The notes below the pieces were generated by a model. It was not told where the DNA came from and made no database searches. It saw only the letters and a program-made list of their open reading frames with translations. A program made the translations under genes and the position numbers. A stretch of DNA of 64,000 nucleotides from Syntrophothermus lipocalidus DSM 12680 (lineage in GTDB: Bacteria; Bacillota; Syntrophomonadia; Syntrophomonadales; Syntrophothermaceae), in assembly GCF_000092405.1 (NCBI RefSeq), contig NC_014220.1:868001-932000 (forward strand), written 5' to 3'. Positions 39,111 to 46,960 of the stretch are shown one piece after another (position 1 is the stretch's first letter; every line of letters begins with the position of its first letter).

Positions 39111-39536
39111 ATGGAATTAGAACAGTGCGTGAATTTCGTGCTCACGAAGGCCCAAAATGCCGTTCATCAGCTGTTCAAGGCTGAGCTGGCTCCATATGGG
39201 GTCACACCTGGGCAATACGGGGTTTTACGATGTCTCTGGGACCAGAACGGGATGACGGCTAAACAGTTGGCTGATCGTCTCAGTTTAGACGGATCTACGA
39301 TTACGGGTATCCTTGATCGCATGGAACAAAGGGGTTTGATAGAAAGGCATACCGACCCCAAAGATAGGCGGGCGTTGAAAGTAATGCTGACCGAACACGG
39401 GTTGCGGCTTAAGGAGCCGCTTACCAAGGCTATCGAAGAAGCCAACCGCAAGGCGCTGCGGAGTTTCAGCCAAGAACAGGCTCAACTTTTGAAAAAACTC
39501 TTAGATGAAATAAGCGAAACCACTACCACAAAATAG
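39111..39536 (+). CDS. MarR-family transcriptional regulator
   Basis: 141 residues. Winged helix with MTAKQLADRLSLDGSTITGILDRME as the DNA-recognition region and DPKDRRALKVMLTEHG as the wing. One cysteine near the N-terminus (ELEQCVNFV) and one at RCLWD. ATG 39111 follows AAGGGG. It stands just before a promoter and an acyl-CoA dehydrogenase gene, so control of the acd-etf unit is a fair guess; MarR proteins in such places often sense acyl- or aryl-CoA. Confidence 0.9.
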   Translation: MELEQCVNFVLTKAQNAVHQLFKAELAPYGVTPGQYGVLRCLWDQNGMTAKQLADRLSLDGSTITGILDRMEQRGLIERHTDPKDRRALKVMLTEHGLRLKEPLTKAIEEANRKALRSFSQEQAQLLKKLLDEISETTTTK

Positions 39537-39555
39537 TTGGCACACAATTAAATGG

Positions 39556-39584
39556 TTGACGAAATAGTGGCTTTTAGATAAGAT
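39556..39584 (+). promoter_or_regulatory. Sigma-A promoter of the acyl-CoA dehydrogenase/etf unit
   Basis: TTGACG (39556-39561), 17-base spacer, TAAGAT (39579-39584). It lies 19 bases after the MarR gene. A hairpin, GAAAGGCT (39598-39605) with AGCCTTTC (39609-39616), comes at the very start of the expected transcript. Confidence 0.7.
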
Positions 39585-39664
39585 AGAGATTAGGGAGGAA
39601 AGGCTGTCAGCCTTTCGATATTAGTCTGGCCATGGGCCAAGAACAGGCGAGAGGAGAGATGGTA

Positions 39665-40804
39665 ATGGAGTTCAGGTTGACGGAAGAGCAGGAACTTATC
39701 CGCGCCAACATGAGGGAGTTTTGTCAAAAATATTTAGATCCGATCGCAGCAGAGATCGATGAAAACAGCCGTTATCCCGCAGAAGTTATCGCCAAGCTGG
39801 CCGAGGGAGGGTGGATGGGCATGCCTTGGCCGGCAGAGTACGGCGGAGCAGGTCTCGATTTTCTCACCTACACGATGGTCATCGAAGAAATATCCCGTTC
39901 ATGTGCGGCAACAGGATTTACGGTTTCTTGCCACACTTCACTGGCGAGCGGTCCCATATATTTCTTCGGGACGGAAGAGCAAAAGCAGAAGTATTTGAAA
40001 CCATTGGCCAAAGGTGAAAAGATAGGGGCTTTCGCCATAACTGAACCCGGGGCCGGAACCGACGTTGGGGCTGCAACCACGACTGCGGTTTTGGATGGTG
40101 ACGAATACGTAATAAACGGCACCAAGACCTTCACTTCTAATGGACCTGTCGCTGACACCTTCATTATTTTCGCCTGGACTGACAAGTCCCAGGGACCCAA
40201 AGGGATGAGCGCTTTTATCGTACCCAAGGAAGCGCCCGGGCTAAAAGTGGGACAACACTTCTTGAAGATGGGGATCCGGGCTTCGCAGACTTCCGAAATA
40301 ATCCTGAAAGATTGCCGTGTACCGAAGGAGAACCTGCTTGGTAAAGAGGGCGAAGGACTTAAGATCGCAATGGCCAGTTTTGACAATGGCAGGATCGGGA
40401 TCGCGGCCCAGGCGGTAGGGATCATGCAGGCAGCTTTAGACGAATCCATCAGTTATTCTAAGCAAAGGGTTCAGTTTGGGAAACCCATAGCCAGACACCA
40501 GGCCATTCAGTGGATGATAGCAGACATGGCCACCGACTTGGCTGCGGCTAGGTTCCTTACCTATTACGCAGCTTGGTTAAAGGAGCAAGGATTACCGTAC
40601 TCCAAAGAAGCTGCCATGGCCAAAGTTTTTGCTGCGGAGGCGGCTACGAAACATACTTCCAAGGCAGTTCAGATTCACGGAGGATATGGTTACTGCAAAG
40701 GGTTTAAGGTAGAGCGCCTAATGCGCGACGCGAAGATTACGGAGATCTACGAGGGGACTTCTGAAGCCCAGCGCATGGTTATTGCGGGGAACTTATTGCG
40801 GTAG
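39665..40804 (+). CDS. Acyl-CoA dehydrogenase (about 380 residues)
   Basis: FAD enzyme oxidising a short- or medium-chain acyl-CoA to the enoyl-CoA. 379 residues. N-terminal FRLTEEQELIRANMREF, FAD/substrate block AITEPGAGTDVG, TFTSNGPVADTF, and the C-terminal IHGGYGYCKGFKVERLMRDAKITEIYEGTSE. The catalytic Glu of the family is in the IYEGTSE region. ATG 39665 is favoured by AGGAG eight bases before; ATG 39632 and 39659 are alternatives. The next genes encode its electron acceptor. Confidence 0.93.
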   Translation: MEFRLTEEQELIRANMREFCQKYLDPIAAEIDENSRYPAEVIAKLAEGGWMGMPWPAEYGGAGLDFLTYTMVIEEISRSCAATGFTVSCHTSLASGPIYFFGTEEQKQKYLKPLAKGEKIGAFAITEPGAGTDVGAATTTAVLDGDEYVINGTKTFTSNGPVADTFIIFAWTDKSQGPKGMSAFIVPKEAPGLKVGQHFLKMGIRASQTSEIILKDCRVPKENLLGKEGEGLKIAMASFDNGRIGIAAQAVGIMQAALDESISYSKQRVQFGKPIARHQAIQWMIADMATDLAAARFLTYYAAWLKEQGLPYSKEAAMAKVFAAEAATKHTSKAVQIHGGYGYCKGFKVERLMRDAKITEIYEGTSEAQRMVIAGNLLR

Positions 40805-40825
40805 TGTGAAAAAAGATAGATACGG

Positions 40826-41010
40826 GACCAAAGGCCCCTTTGCGGGTCACTACGAACCTGGTTTTGCCTGGTGACAGGAATATCCAAGAGCTTATGGGAT
40901 GCCTTTGATATGGAGCTTATGACCGGATCAATTCCTGACTGTTCGTAAAGTAAAAGCCAACTGCGGGGATCCCGGGAATCACACTGTTGAAAGCTTTCCA
41001 TGTCAAAGGC
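40826..41010 (+). other. Structured 5' region upstream of etfB
   Basis: The 290-base gap before etfB holds three hairpin candidates. GACC (40826) with GGTC (40845) around AAAG/CTTT; GTCACTA (40846-40852) with TGGTGAC (40869-40875); and a long arm pair, 40901-40918 (GCCTTTGATATGGAGCTT) with 40991-41010, complementary except for one G-U and a two-base bulge. There is no T-run. I do not recognise a riboswitch family; it could be a small inverted-repeat element. Confidence 0.5.
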
Positions 41011-41049
41011 TTTACTGTTCACTGCAAAAACCCCCTCGGTTGGCACGTG

Positions 41050-41069
41050 GCGTAAATCAGCGTCTAAAT
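41050..41069 (+). repeat. Dispersed 20-base repeat upstream of etfB
   Basis: GCGTAAATCAGCGTCTAAAT, identical to 35245-35264. A CACTGC...CCCCTCGGTTGG block precedes it, as at the other site. Confidence 0.7.
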
Positions 41070-41094
41070 CAATTTTTGAAACACAGGAGAGGCG

Positions 41095-41865
41095 ATGTGC
41101 ATGCCAGATATTATAGTTTGTTACAAATGGGTTATCGACTCAGCCGACATCAAGATAGCTCCCGATTCACGTGAGTTGATACTGGACCGGGTTGACTACC
41201 GGATAAGCGATTATGACCGCAACGCAATCGAAGAAGCGGTACGTTTGCAGGAACGGTATGGGGGAACCGTAACGGCGGTAACGGCTGGAACTCCTGCTGC
41301 CAAGAAAAGCCTCAAAGACGTTTTGTCGCGCGGACCGGAAAAGGCCTGTTTCGTCTGGGATCCTGCTTTTGCTGAACTGGAACCCTCGCAAACGGCGGCT
41401 ATCCTAGCTTCTGTAATCAGTTCTCACCTGAAGTATGATCTCATTATATGCGGGGAAGGTTCAGGCGACCTTTATGCCCAGCAGGTGGGGCCGCGTTTAG
41501 CCGAGAATCTGGGAATTCCTAGCGCGGCATTTGTTAGCAAGATAACCATAGAAGACGGCCACGTTATAGCGGAACGCAAGGTAGAAGAAGGCATCGAGGT
41601 GGTTTCCATGCCACTGCCAGCTCTGGTGACGGTTTTGCCGGAGATAAACACCCCTAGGGTCCCCGGGTTGAAGGATACTTTGGCAGCTGCCAAAAAGCCG
41701 GTGCTGGAGATCAAAGGGGCTGACTTAGGGCAATTCAAGCCTTGCCTGCAAACGGTGAAGGTTCTGGGGGCCAAGATGGAACGGCAGGGAGAAAAGTTCG
41801 GTGCTGAACCGAGCGAGATCGGCCGGTTCATAGGGGCTCTGTTTAAAGAAGGAGTAATAGCTTAG
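41095..41865 (+). CDS. etfB: Electron transfer flavoprotein beta subunit (EtfB/FixA)
   Basis: Takes electrons from acyl-CoA dehydrogenase, as a heterodimer with EtfA. 256 residues. N-terminal DIIVCYKWVIDS and EEAVRLQERYGGTVTAVTAG, and the later LPALVTVLPEINTPRVP block, fit EtfB. AGGAG is five bases before ATG 41095; ATG 41101 is also possible. The fixC and fixX genes downstream point to a Fix-type complex delivering electrons to quinone. Confidence 0.93.
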   Translation: MCMPDIIVCYKWVIDSADIKIAPDSRELILDRVDYRISDYDRNAIEEAVRLQERYGGTVTAVTAGTPAAKKSLKDVLSRGPEKACFVWDPAFAELEPSQTAAILASVISSHLKYDLIICGEGSGDLYAQQVGPRLAENLGIPSAAFVSKITIEDGHVIAERKVEEGIEVVSMPLPALVTVLPEINTPRVPGLKDTLAAAKKPVLEIKGADLGQFKPCLQTVKVLGAKMERQGEKFGAEPSEIGRFIGALFKEGVIA

Positions 41866-41879
41866 GGGAGTGACTGCAA

Positions 41880-42839
41880 ATGGCAGGAGTCTGGGTTTTA
41901 GCGGAGACAGAAGAGCGTATGTTTGAGCTTTTGGGACTAGGGAAGGAGCTGTCAAAGCAACTGGGCTGCAAGCTTTTTGCCCTGGCATGGGGACAGCAAG
42001 ACGATGGCCGGAGATATATTGAGCACGGTGCCGACGAGGTAATGTTGATGGATCCCCCTGGCAGCGACCAGCCTTTGATTGCATATGTTCCTGTAATAGC
42101 TGAAGAGGCTAGAAACCATGATCCGGACGTGATATTGGTCGCCGCGACGGCTCGGGGCAAAGAGTTGGCTGCTCGGCTGGCAAGTGCTTTGGGGACAGGT
42201 CTTGTCAGCGAATGTACTTCTTTCAGGCTGCGGGAAGATGGGAAGACTTTTGACATGGAGAGGATGGTTTTCGGAGGAGCTGCTGTACAAACGGTGACGT
42301 GTGTTACTCGCCCGCAGATGGCTACAATTCCTCCAAGGTGTTTCAGCAAAGCCTTACCTGAATCCGGGCGGCAAGGAGAGATACGGGTTTTGCCAGCTCC
42401 TCCCTCCTGCCCCGTGCGCGTTGTCGACAAGAAGCCGAGGGCCCAGCAGGCCGGGAACATAGAAGAGGCGAGAGTAGTTATCTGCGTCGGGCGCGGCTTG
42501 GAAAAAGAGGAAGACTTAAAGCTGGTTCGGGACCTAGCCGAAGTCGTGGGCGGAGAGATTGCCTGTACCCGTCCATTAGCTGAGGAGTTGAAATGGTTGC
42601 CCGAAGAGACGTATGTCGGACTTTCAGGCAAGAAAGTGAAGCCGGATCTGTATGTCGGAGTAGGCGTTTCGGGTCAGGTTCAACATACTACTGGAATCCG
42701 CGATGCCAAGATAATATGTGCCATCAACAAAGATGAGAATGCTCCGATTTTTAGCATGGCGGATCTGGGTATCGTCGGGGACCTCTACCAGGTTCTGCCT
42801 GAGCTCACTAAACAATTGAGAGAAGCTATTAAGAGATGA
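41880..42839 (+). CDS. etfA: Electron transfer flavoprotein alpha subunit (EtfA/FixB)
   Basis: FAD-binding partner of EtfB. 319 residues. The C-terminal FAD signature is VGVSGQVQHTTGIRDAKIIC, followed by INKDENAPIF. The N-terminal half has VLVAATARGKELAARLA. Fifteen bases after etfB. Confidence 0.95.
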   Translation: MAGVWVLAETEERMFELLGLGKELSKQLGCKLFALAWGQQDDGRRYIEHGADEVMLMDPPGSDQPLIAYVPVIAEEARNHDPDVILVAATARGKELAARLASALGTGLVSECTSFRLREDGKTFDMERMVFGGAAVQTVTCVTRPQMATIPPRCFSKALPESGRQGEIRVLPAPPSCPVRVVDKKPRAQQAGNIEEARVVICVGRGLEKEEDLKLVRDLAEVVGGEIACTRPLAEELKWLPEETYVGLSGKKVKPDLYVGVGVSGQVQHTTGIRDAKIICAINKDENAPIFSMADLGIVGDLYQVLPELTKQLREAIKR

Positions 42840-42852
42840 GGTGAGATGGGCT

Positions 42853-44148
42853 GTGGCAGAGGAAAAGTTTACAGCAGTTGTAGTAGGGGCAGGACCTGCG
42901 GGAAGTACGGCTGCCTATACGATGGCCAGAGAAGGCCTGGATGTTCTTCTCATTGACCGGGCTGATTCTCCCGGGGCCAAGAACATGTTCGGTGGCCGCA
43001 TGTATAGTTACGCTCTGAACCGGGTCATTCCTGGGTTTTGGGAAGAGGCGCCTTTAGAAAGACCTGTGGTGCGTGAAGCCATGGTAATTGTAGACGGGGA
43101 GCGGGTTGTTACCTTTACCTGCCAGGACGAGAAGTGGTTAAAAGAACCTCATCACTCTTTTACCCTCTTTCGGGCAGAGTTCGATGCTTGGTTGGCTGGC
43201 AAAGCGGAAGAGGCTGGTGCCTTGCTGGCATGTGGGATAAGGGTCGACGACGTGCTGATGAAGGACGGGAAAGTGGTAGGGGTCCGAGCAGGAGAAGACG
43301 AAATACTTGCGGACGTAGTGATTGCGGCTGATGGAGCTAATTCTCTCATTACAGAAAAAACAGGTTTAAGGAAAAAAGTATTGGCCCGGGAAGTTGCTAC
43401 CGGGGTTAAACAGGTTATCGAGCTACCACCGGGCGCCATAAACGAGCGGTTTAACCTCGCTGGCGACGGTGGTCAGGCCAGCCTCTATATCGGCGATTGC
43501 ACGAAAGGAATGACGGGGGGCGGGTTCCTTTATACGAATAAATCGAGTATTTCCCTAGGCTTGGTGATTAAGGCATCGGAACTCCAGGACGATCAGTACA
43601 GGATAGTCGACCTCATTGAGGATTTCAAGGTTCATCCGGCAATTGCACCTTTAATCGAGGGAGGAGAAGTGGTGGAGTATTCGGCCCATTTGGTACCGGA
43701 GGGCGGGATGTCGATGATGCCTACCCTTGTCTCCGATGGCATCCTGGTGACCGGGGATGCCGCGGGGTTTGTACTCAACCTGGGGTATCAGGTCAGGGGA
43801 ATGGATCTTGCCATCGCATCGGGGCAGGCGGCAGCTCAGGCTGTGCTAAAAGCCAAGTCTAACAACGATTTTACCAAAGAGGGCCTTAAGGGTTATTTAG
43901 ATTTTCTGAAACAGAACCTGGTGCTGTCAGAAATGGAGTTCTACAAAGAAGCACCTCACTTTCTGGAAAACAAGAGGTTTTATAAAACTTATCCTTCCCT
44001 GATTTCAGCAACTTTTTCGGAAATGTTTACAGTCAATGGGTCTCCTCCGGTTCATCTCTTGGGACGGTTTATGAGCCAGTTGAAGATGAACGGGATCGGC
44101 TTAGGAAGACTTGTAGGTGATATATGGAAAGGGGTGCGGGTGTTTTGA
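42853..44148 (+). CDS. fixC: FixC-type ETF:quinone oxidoreductase flavoprotein
   Basis: FAD dehydrogenase of the geranylgeranyl-reductase/ETF-QO superfamily, expected to pass ETF electrons to (mena)quinone at the membrane. About 431 residues. N-terminal FAD fold VVVGAGPAGSTAAYTMARE, AADGANSLITEKTG, and GDAAGFVLNLGYQVRGMDLA. GTG 42853 has GAGGTGAG seven bases upstream; GTG 42841 is in frame too. FixX overlaps its 3' end. Confidence 0.92.
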   Translation: MAEEKFTAVVVGAGPAGSTAAYTMAREGLDVLLIDRADSPGAKNMFGGRMYSYALNRVIPGFWEEAPLERPVVREAMVIVDGERVVTFTCQDEKWLKEPHHSFTLFRAEFDAWLAGKAEEAGALLACGIRVDDVLMKDGKVVGVRAGEDEILADVVIAADGANSLITEKTGLRKKVLAREVATGVKQVIELPPGAINERFNLAGDGGQASLYIGDCTKGMTGGGFLYTNKSSISLGLVIKASELQDDQYRIVDLIEDFKVHPAIAPLIEGGEVVEYSAHLVPEGGMSMMPTLVSDGILVTGDAAGFVLNLGYQVRGMDLAIASGQAAAQAVLKAKSNNDFTKEGLKGYLDFLKQNLVLSEMEFYKEAPHFLENKRFYKTYPSLISATFSEMFTVNGSPPVHLLGRFMSQLKMNGIGLGRLVGDIWKGVRVF

Positions 44149-44423
44149 AACGCTTAGCTCCAGAACAGTTGCTGGCTATAGACAAGTTTTTAGTAGATGA
44201 CGAATACCGACACATAGTTTTGGATCGGGACAAGTGCAAGTCATGTCACGGTAGACCGTGTATTTACGCTTGCCCGGCTGGGTTGTACAATCTTAAGGAC
44301 GGCGAAGTTACTTTCGATTGTGCAGGTTGTTTGGAGTGTGGGACCTGCCGGGTTGTTTGCCCTCAATCGCTGCAGTGGGAATACCCCAGGGGCGGGTTTG
44401 GTATCGTTTATCGTTATGGGTAG
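44124..44423 (+). CDS. fixX: FixX ferredoxin-like protein
   Basis: Ferredoxin-like partner of FixC, holding iron-sulfur centres of the ETF-QO type. 99 residues. Cysteines in CKSCHGRPCIYACPAGLY and in CAGCLECGTCRVVCP; the HIVLDRDKC and GGFGIVYRYG blocks are FixX signatures. ATG 44124 overlaps fixC by 25 bases; TTG 44145, overlapping the fixC stop (TTGA), is a plausible alternative. Last gene of the unit. Confidence 0.92.
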   Translation: MERGAGVLKRLAPEQLLAIDKFLVDDEYRHIVLDRDKCKSCHGRPCIYACPAGLYNLKDGEVTFDCAGCLECGTCRVVCPQSLQWEYPRGGFGIVYRYG

Positions 44424-44461
44424 ACACAAAACGCTCGCAAATCAAGGAGGTTAAAGAGTTT

Positions 44462-44490
44462 TCCCCCGGTGATGGGGGATTTTTTGTTTT
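44462..44490 (+). terminator. Intrinsic terminator after fixX
   Basis: TCCCCC (44462-44467) pairs with GGGGGA (44474-44479) around GGTGAT, followed by TTTTTTGTTTT. Confidence 0.92.
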
Positions 44491-44552
44491 TATGGACTTT
44501 GAAAAACTGTTAAAATAATAATCAAGGCCGGGAATGGTTGGAGGGATTCCAG

Positions 44553-46646
44553 GTGAGGGTAAAGGATGTCATGACTACAGATCTGGTGGTAATACGGCCT
44601 GAACAGACTATCCGGGAAGTGGCAGGGGTATTATCGGAACCGAGCATCGACAGCCTGCCGGTAGTAGACGAGGCAGGAAGGTTGTTAGGGCTTGTCAGCA
44701 AGAGCGATGTTTTGAAAGCTTTTACGAAGAGCCTAGACCCGAATACTCCTGTTAGCGAAATCATGACGGGGAATGAGGTTAAAGTAGCGCACCCCGAAGA
44801 TGCAGTTGAAGAAGATTCGGCAGAAATCAGTTGTCTGCCTGTAGTGTATAAAGAAAAGCTGGTAGGTGTTTGTACCCGGTCGAATCTGACCAGAGCTGTG
44901 ATCGAAAAGTTGCAGCATGTTCGGGACGAGCTGTTCACGATTATAAACTCTATCCACAACCCGATAGTCTCGATAGACAATCGGGGAGCGGTTAGGGTCA
45001 TAAACCGGTCTGCAGAAAAGTTGTTGGGCAAGGGGTCAGATAGGGTCATAGGGAAGAATGTCAGGGCTGTTTTCTTTACTACCAAGTTATTAGAGACCCT
45101 TAAGACTGGCAAAACCGAGACTTCTCAAAAGATAAAACTGAACGACAAGTATTTTATTTCCAATCGCACCCCAATAGTCAGAGACGGAAAGATCGTGGGC
45201 GCGGTCGCGATTATGCAAGACATTACCGAGTTGGAGGAAGTGTCGAGAGAGCTGCGCAATGTAAAAGAACTGAATTCGGAACTAGATGCGATAATCCAGT
45301 CTTCATTTGACGGGTTATTTGTTACTGACAGCGAAGGCCGAGTGGTTCGGGTGAACCGGGCATACGAACGCATAACCGGTTTGAACGAGAAGGACTTGTT
45401 AGGCAAGACCATGGAGGATATGATAGAAGAAGGCATGTTTTCTAATTCTGCATCCTTGTTGGTTCTTGAGAAAAAAGAACCGGTGACTATCATCCAGGAA
45501 AACCGGAATGGTAAAGTAACGCTGGTAACCGGTAACCCTGTGTTTGACGACAGCGGAGAGATTTTTCGGGTGGTAACCAATGTAAGGGATATAACTGAGC
45601 TCAACCCATTGAAACAGGAACTGGAACAGGCCCGCGGTTTGACCAGGCATTACGAGCATCAACTGCAGCAGTTGCGTATAGTGTATTCTGGCGGAAAGCT
45701 CGTTGTTAACTCGGATAAAATGCGGGCTCTTGTAGATTTGGTCATGCGTTTGGCCCAGGTTGATTCCACCATATTGATTCAAGGGGAATCCGGAGTCGGA
45801 AAAGAGCTGATAGCCGAGACTATCCATAACAACAGCCCGCGTAAAGACGGGCCGTTCATTAAGGTTAACTGCGGCGCCATTCCCGAAAATCTTCTGGAGT
45901 CAGAGCTTTTTGGTTATGAGGATGGCGCGTTTACCGGAGCACGCAAGGAAGGGAAAATAGGCCTGTTTGAACTGGCAGCCGGGGGTACCCTATTCCTAGA
46001 TGAGATCAGCGAATTGCCGCTGAATCTTCAAGTCAAGCTGTTGCGAACAATTCAGGAAAAAGAGGTCACTCGAGTGGGCGGGGCGCACCCTATCAAGGTG
46101 GATATACGAATTATTGCCGGTAGCAACCGGGACTTGGCTGCCATGGTCAAGGCGAAAAAATTCAGAGAGGACCTGTATTACCGCCTCAATGTGGTGCCGG
46201 TTTACGTTCCGCCTCTGAGGGAGAGAAAAGAGGAGATACCGGCTTTAGTGGCTCACTTTTTAAATAGGTTTAACGAGCAGTATAATTTGAACAAGAACGT
46301 AGCACCGGCAGTGGTAGACGTGTTCATGGGCTACGATTGGCCTGGGAATGTCAGAGAATTGGAGAATCTGATTGAGAGATTAGTAGTAATAACCCCCGGA
46401 GACGTGATTACGACGGATGAATTGCCTCCCTATTTACTCAGTAAGCCTTCCGACATCAGCGTGCGGGTATCGGTTGCAGATGTTGTACCTCTCAAGCATG
46501 CGATCGAGAGTGTGGAGAGACAGATACTAGAGAAAGCCTTTTCCAGGTTTAAAAGCACCCGCCGGGTAGCGAAGGAACTGGGAGTCAATCAATCCACCGT
46601 GGTTCGAAAAGCAGCCAAGTATAATATAGCTATTTTGGACAGGTGA
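44553..46646 (+). CDS. Sigma-54-dependent activator: CBS pair, two PAS, AAA+, TyrR/Fis-type HTH (copy 1)
   Basis: Enhancer-binding protein for sigma-54 RNA polymerase, about 697 residues. A CBS pair (about 1-120) may sense an adenine nucleotide or CoA-like ligand. Two PAS domains follow (about 125-230 and 245-350). AAA+ domain: Walker A GESGVGKE near 411, GAFTGA near 458 (contacts sigma-54), Walker B GGTLFLDE. C-terminal HTH, TRRVAKELGVNQSTVVRKAAKY. GTG 44553 is set by GGAGGG upstream. No receiver domain, so the signal is likely a ligand. The first site of the palindrome array overlaps its stop codon. Closely related to the copy at 53201. Confidence 0.95.
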   Translation: MRVKDVMTTDLVVIRPEQTIREVAGVLSEPSIDSLPVVDEAGRLLGLVSKSDVLKAFTKSLDPNTPVSEIMTGNEVKVAHPEDAVEEDSAEISCLPVVYKEKLVGVCTRSNLTRAVIEKLQHVRDELFTIINSIHNPIVSIDNRGAVRVINRSAEKLLGKGSDRVIGKNVRAVFFTTKLLETLKTGKTETSQKIKLNDKYFISNRTPIVRDGKIVGAVAIMQDITELEEVSRELRNVKELNSELDAIIQSSFDGLFVTDSEGRVVRVNRAYERITGLNEKDLLGKTMEDMIEEGMFSNSASLLVLEKKEPVTIIQENRNGKVTLVTGNPVFDDSGEIFRVVTNVRDITELNPLKQELEQARGLTRHYEHQLQQLRIVYSGGKLVVNSDKMRALVDLVMRLAQVDSTILIQGESGVGKELIAETIHNNSPRKDGPFIKVNCGAIPENLLESELFGYEDGAFTGARKEGKIGLFELAAGGTLFLDEISELPLNLQVKLLRTIQEKEVTRVGGAHPIKVDIRIIAGSNRDLAAMVKAKKFREDLYYRLNVVPVYVPPLRERKEEIPALVAHFLNRFNEQYNLNKNVAPAVVDVFMGYDWPGNVRELENLIERLVVITPGDVITTDELPPYLLSKPSDISVRVSVADVVPLKHAIESVERQILEKAFSRFKSTRRVAKELGVNQSTVVRKAAKYNIAILDR

Positions 46647-46759
46647 TGCTACGGCGCATCGAACGATGCAAATGAGCATCATTCGATGCCTGCCATTGCC
46701 CCGTCTTTTTGAATAATCCGTCTAAGCTAGTATCCTGCCTACTGATGCGTTTCTGCATC
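46645..46759 (+). promoter_or_regulatory. Palindrome array 1 (GATGC-N6-GCATC), likely activator sites
   Basis: Three perfect GATGC-N6-GCATC sites at 46645-46660, 46665-46680 and 46744-46759. The first two are separated by four bases, so centres are 20 bases apart, and a half site follows at 46685-46689. They lie 123-222 bases before the -24/-12 promoter at 46882. An 8-base inverted repeat, ATGCATTC (46820-46827) with GAATGCAT (46843-46850), lies between. Confidence 0.75.
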
Positions 46760-46881
46760 GAATTTCCGCTTACATGCACTGCATTTTTATTTTGTCAAAA
46801 TTTTTGTCAAGTCTTCTTAATGCATTCTGTTAAAGAAGCTTGGAATGCATATTTATACATAGACTGCAAAAAGGACCATGG

Positions 46882-46897
46882 AGGCATAAGTTTTGCA
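46882..46897 (+). promoter_or_regulatory. Sigma-54 (-24/-12) promoter of the thiolase unit
   Basis: AGGCATAAGTTTTGCA: GG at 46883-46884 and GC at 46895-46896 are ten bases apart, as required, with TTGC at the -12 element. Less perfect than the other two promoters in this region. The start should be near 46908, about 880 bases before the thiolase gene. Confidence 0.65.
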
Positions 46898-46922
46898 AAT
46901 TATACAGAGGCGGAGGTTGATG

Positions 46923-46960
46923 GCCTTCGAAGCCCCTGGGGGCCCAAGGCTTGTTTTTAC
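46923..46960 (+). terminator. Terminator-like hairpin just after the sigma-54 start
   Basis: GCCTT (46923-46927) pairs with AAGGC (46946-46950) with an inner GCCC/GGGC stem, followed by TTGTTTTTA. It would end a transcript of about 50 nt unless read through. Confidence 0.6.

Noticed and set aside
40747-41046. 99-residue minus-strand ORF over the region before etfB
   Set aside because: It overlaps the end of the dehydrogenase gene and the hairpin arms; no start signal.
41040-41056. TGGCACG before etfB as a sigma-54 promoter
   Set aside because: There is no TTGC at the -12 distance. The similar TTGGCACACAAT at about 39538 fails for the same reason.
41843-42631. 262-residue minus-strand ORF opposite etfA
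   Set aside because: A shadow of a well-supported gene; Ser/Pro-rich composition typical of an antisense frame. The same holds for the 224-residue frame at 20013-20687.
46645-46700. The GATGC/GCATC repeats as a terminator of the activator gene
   Set aside because: No T-run follows, and the same palindromes occur before the other two promoters at similar distances.
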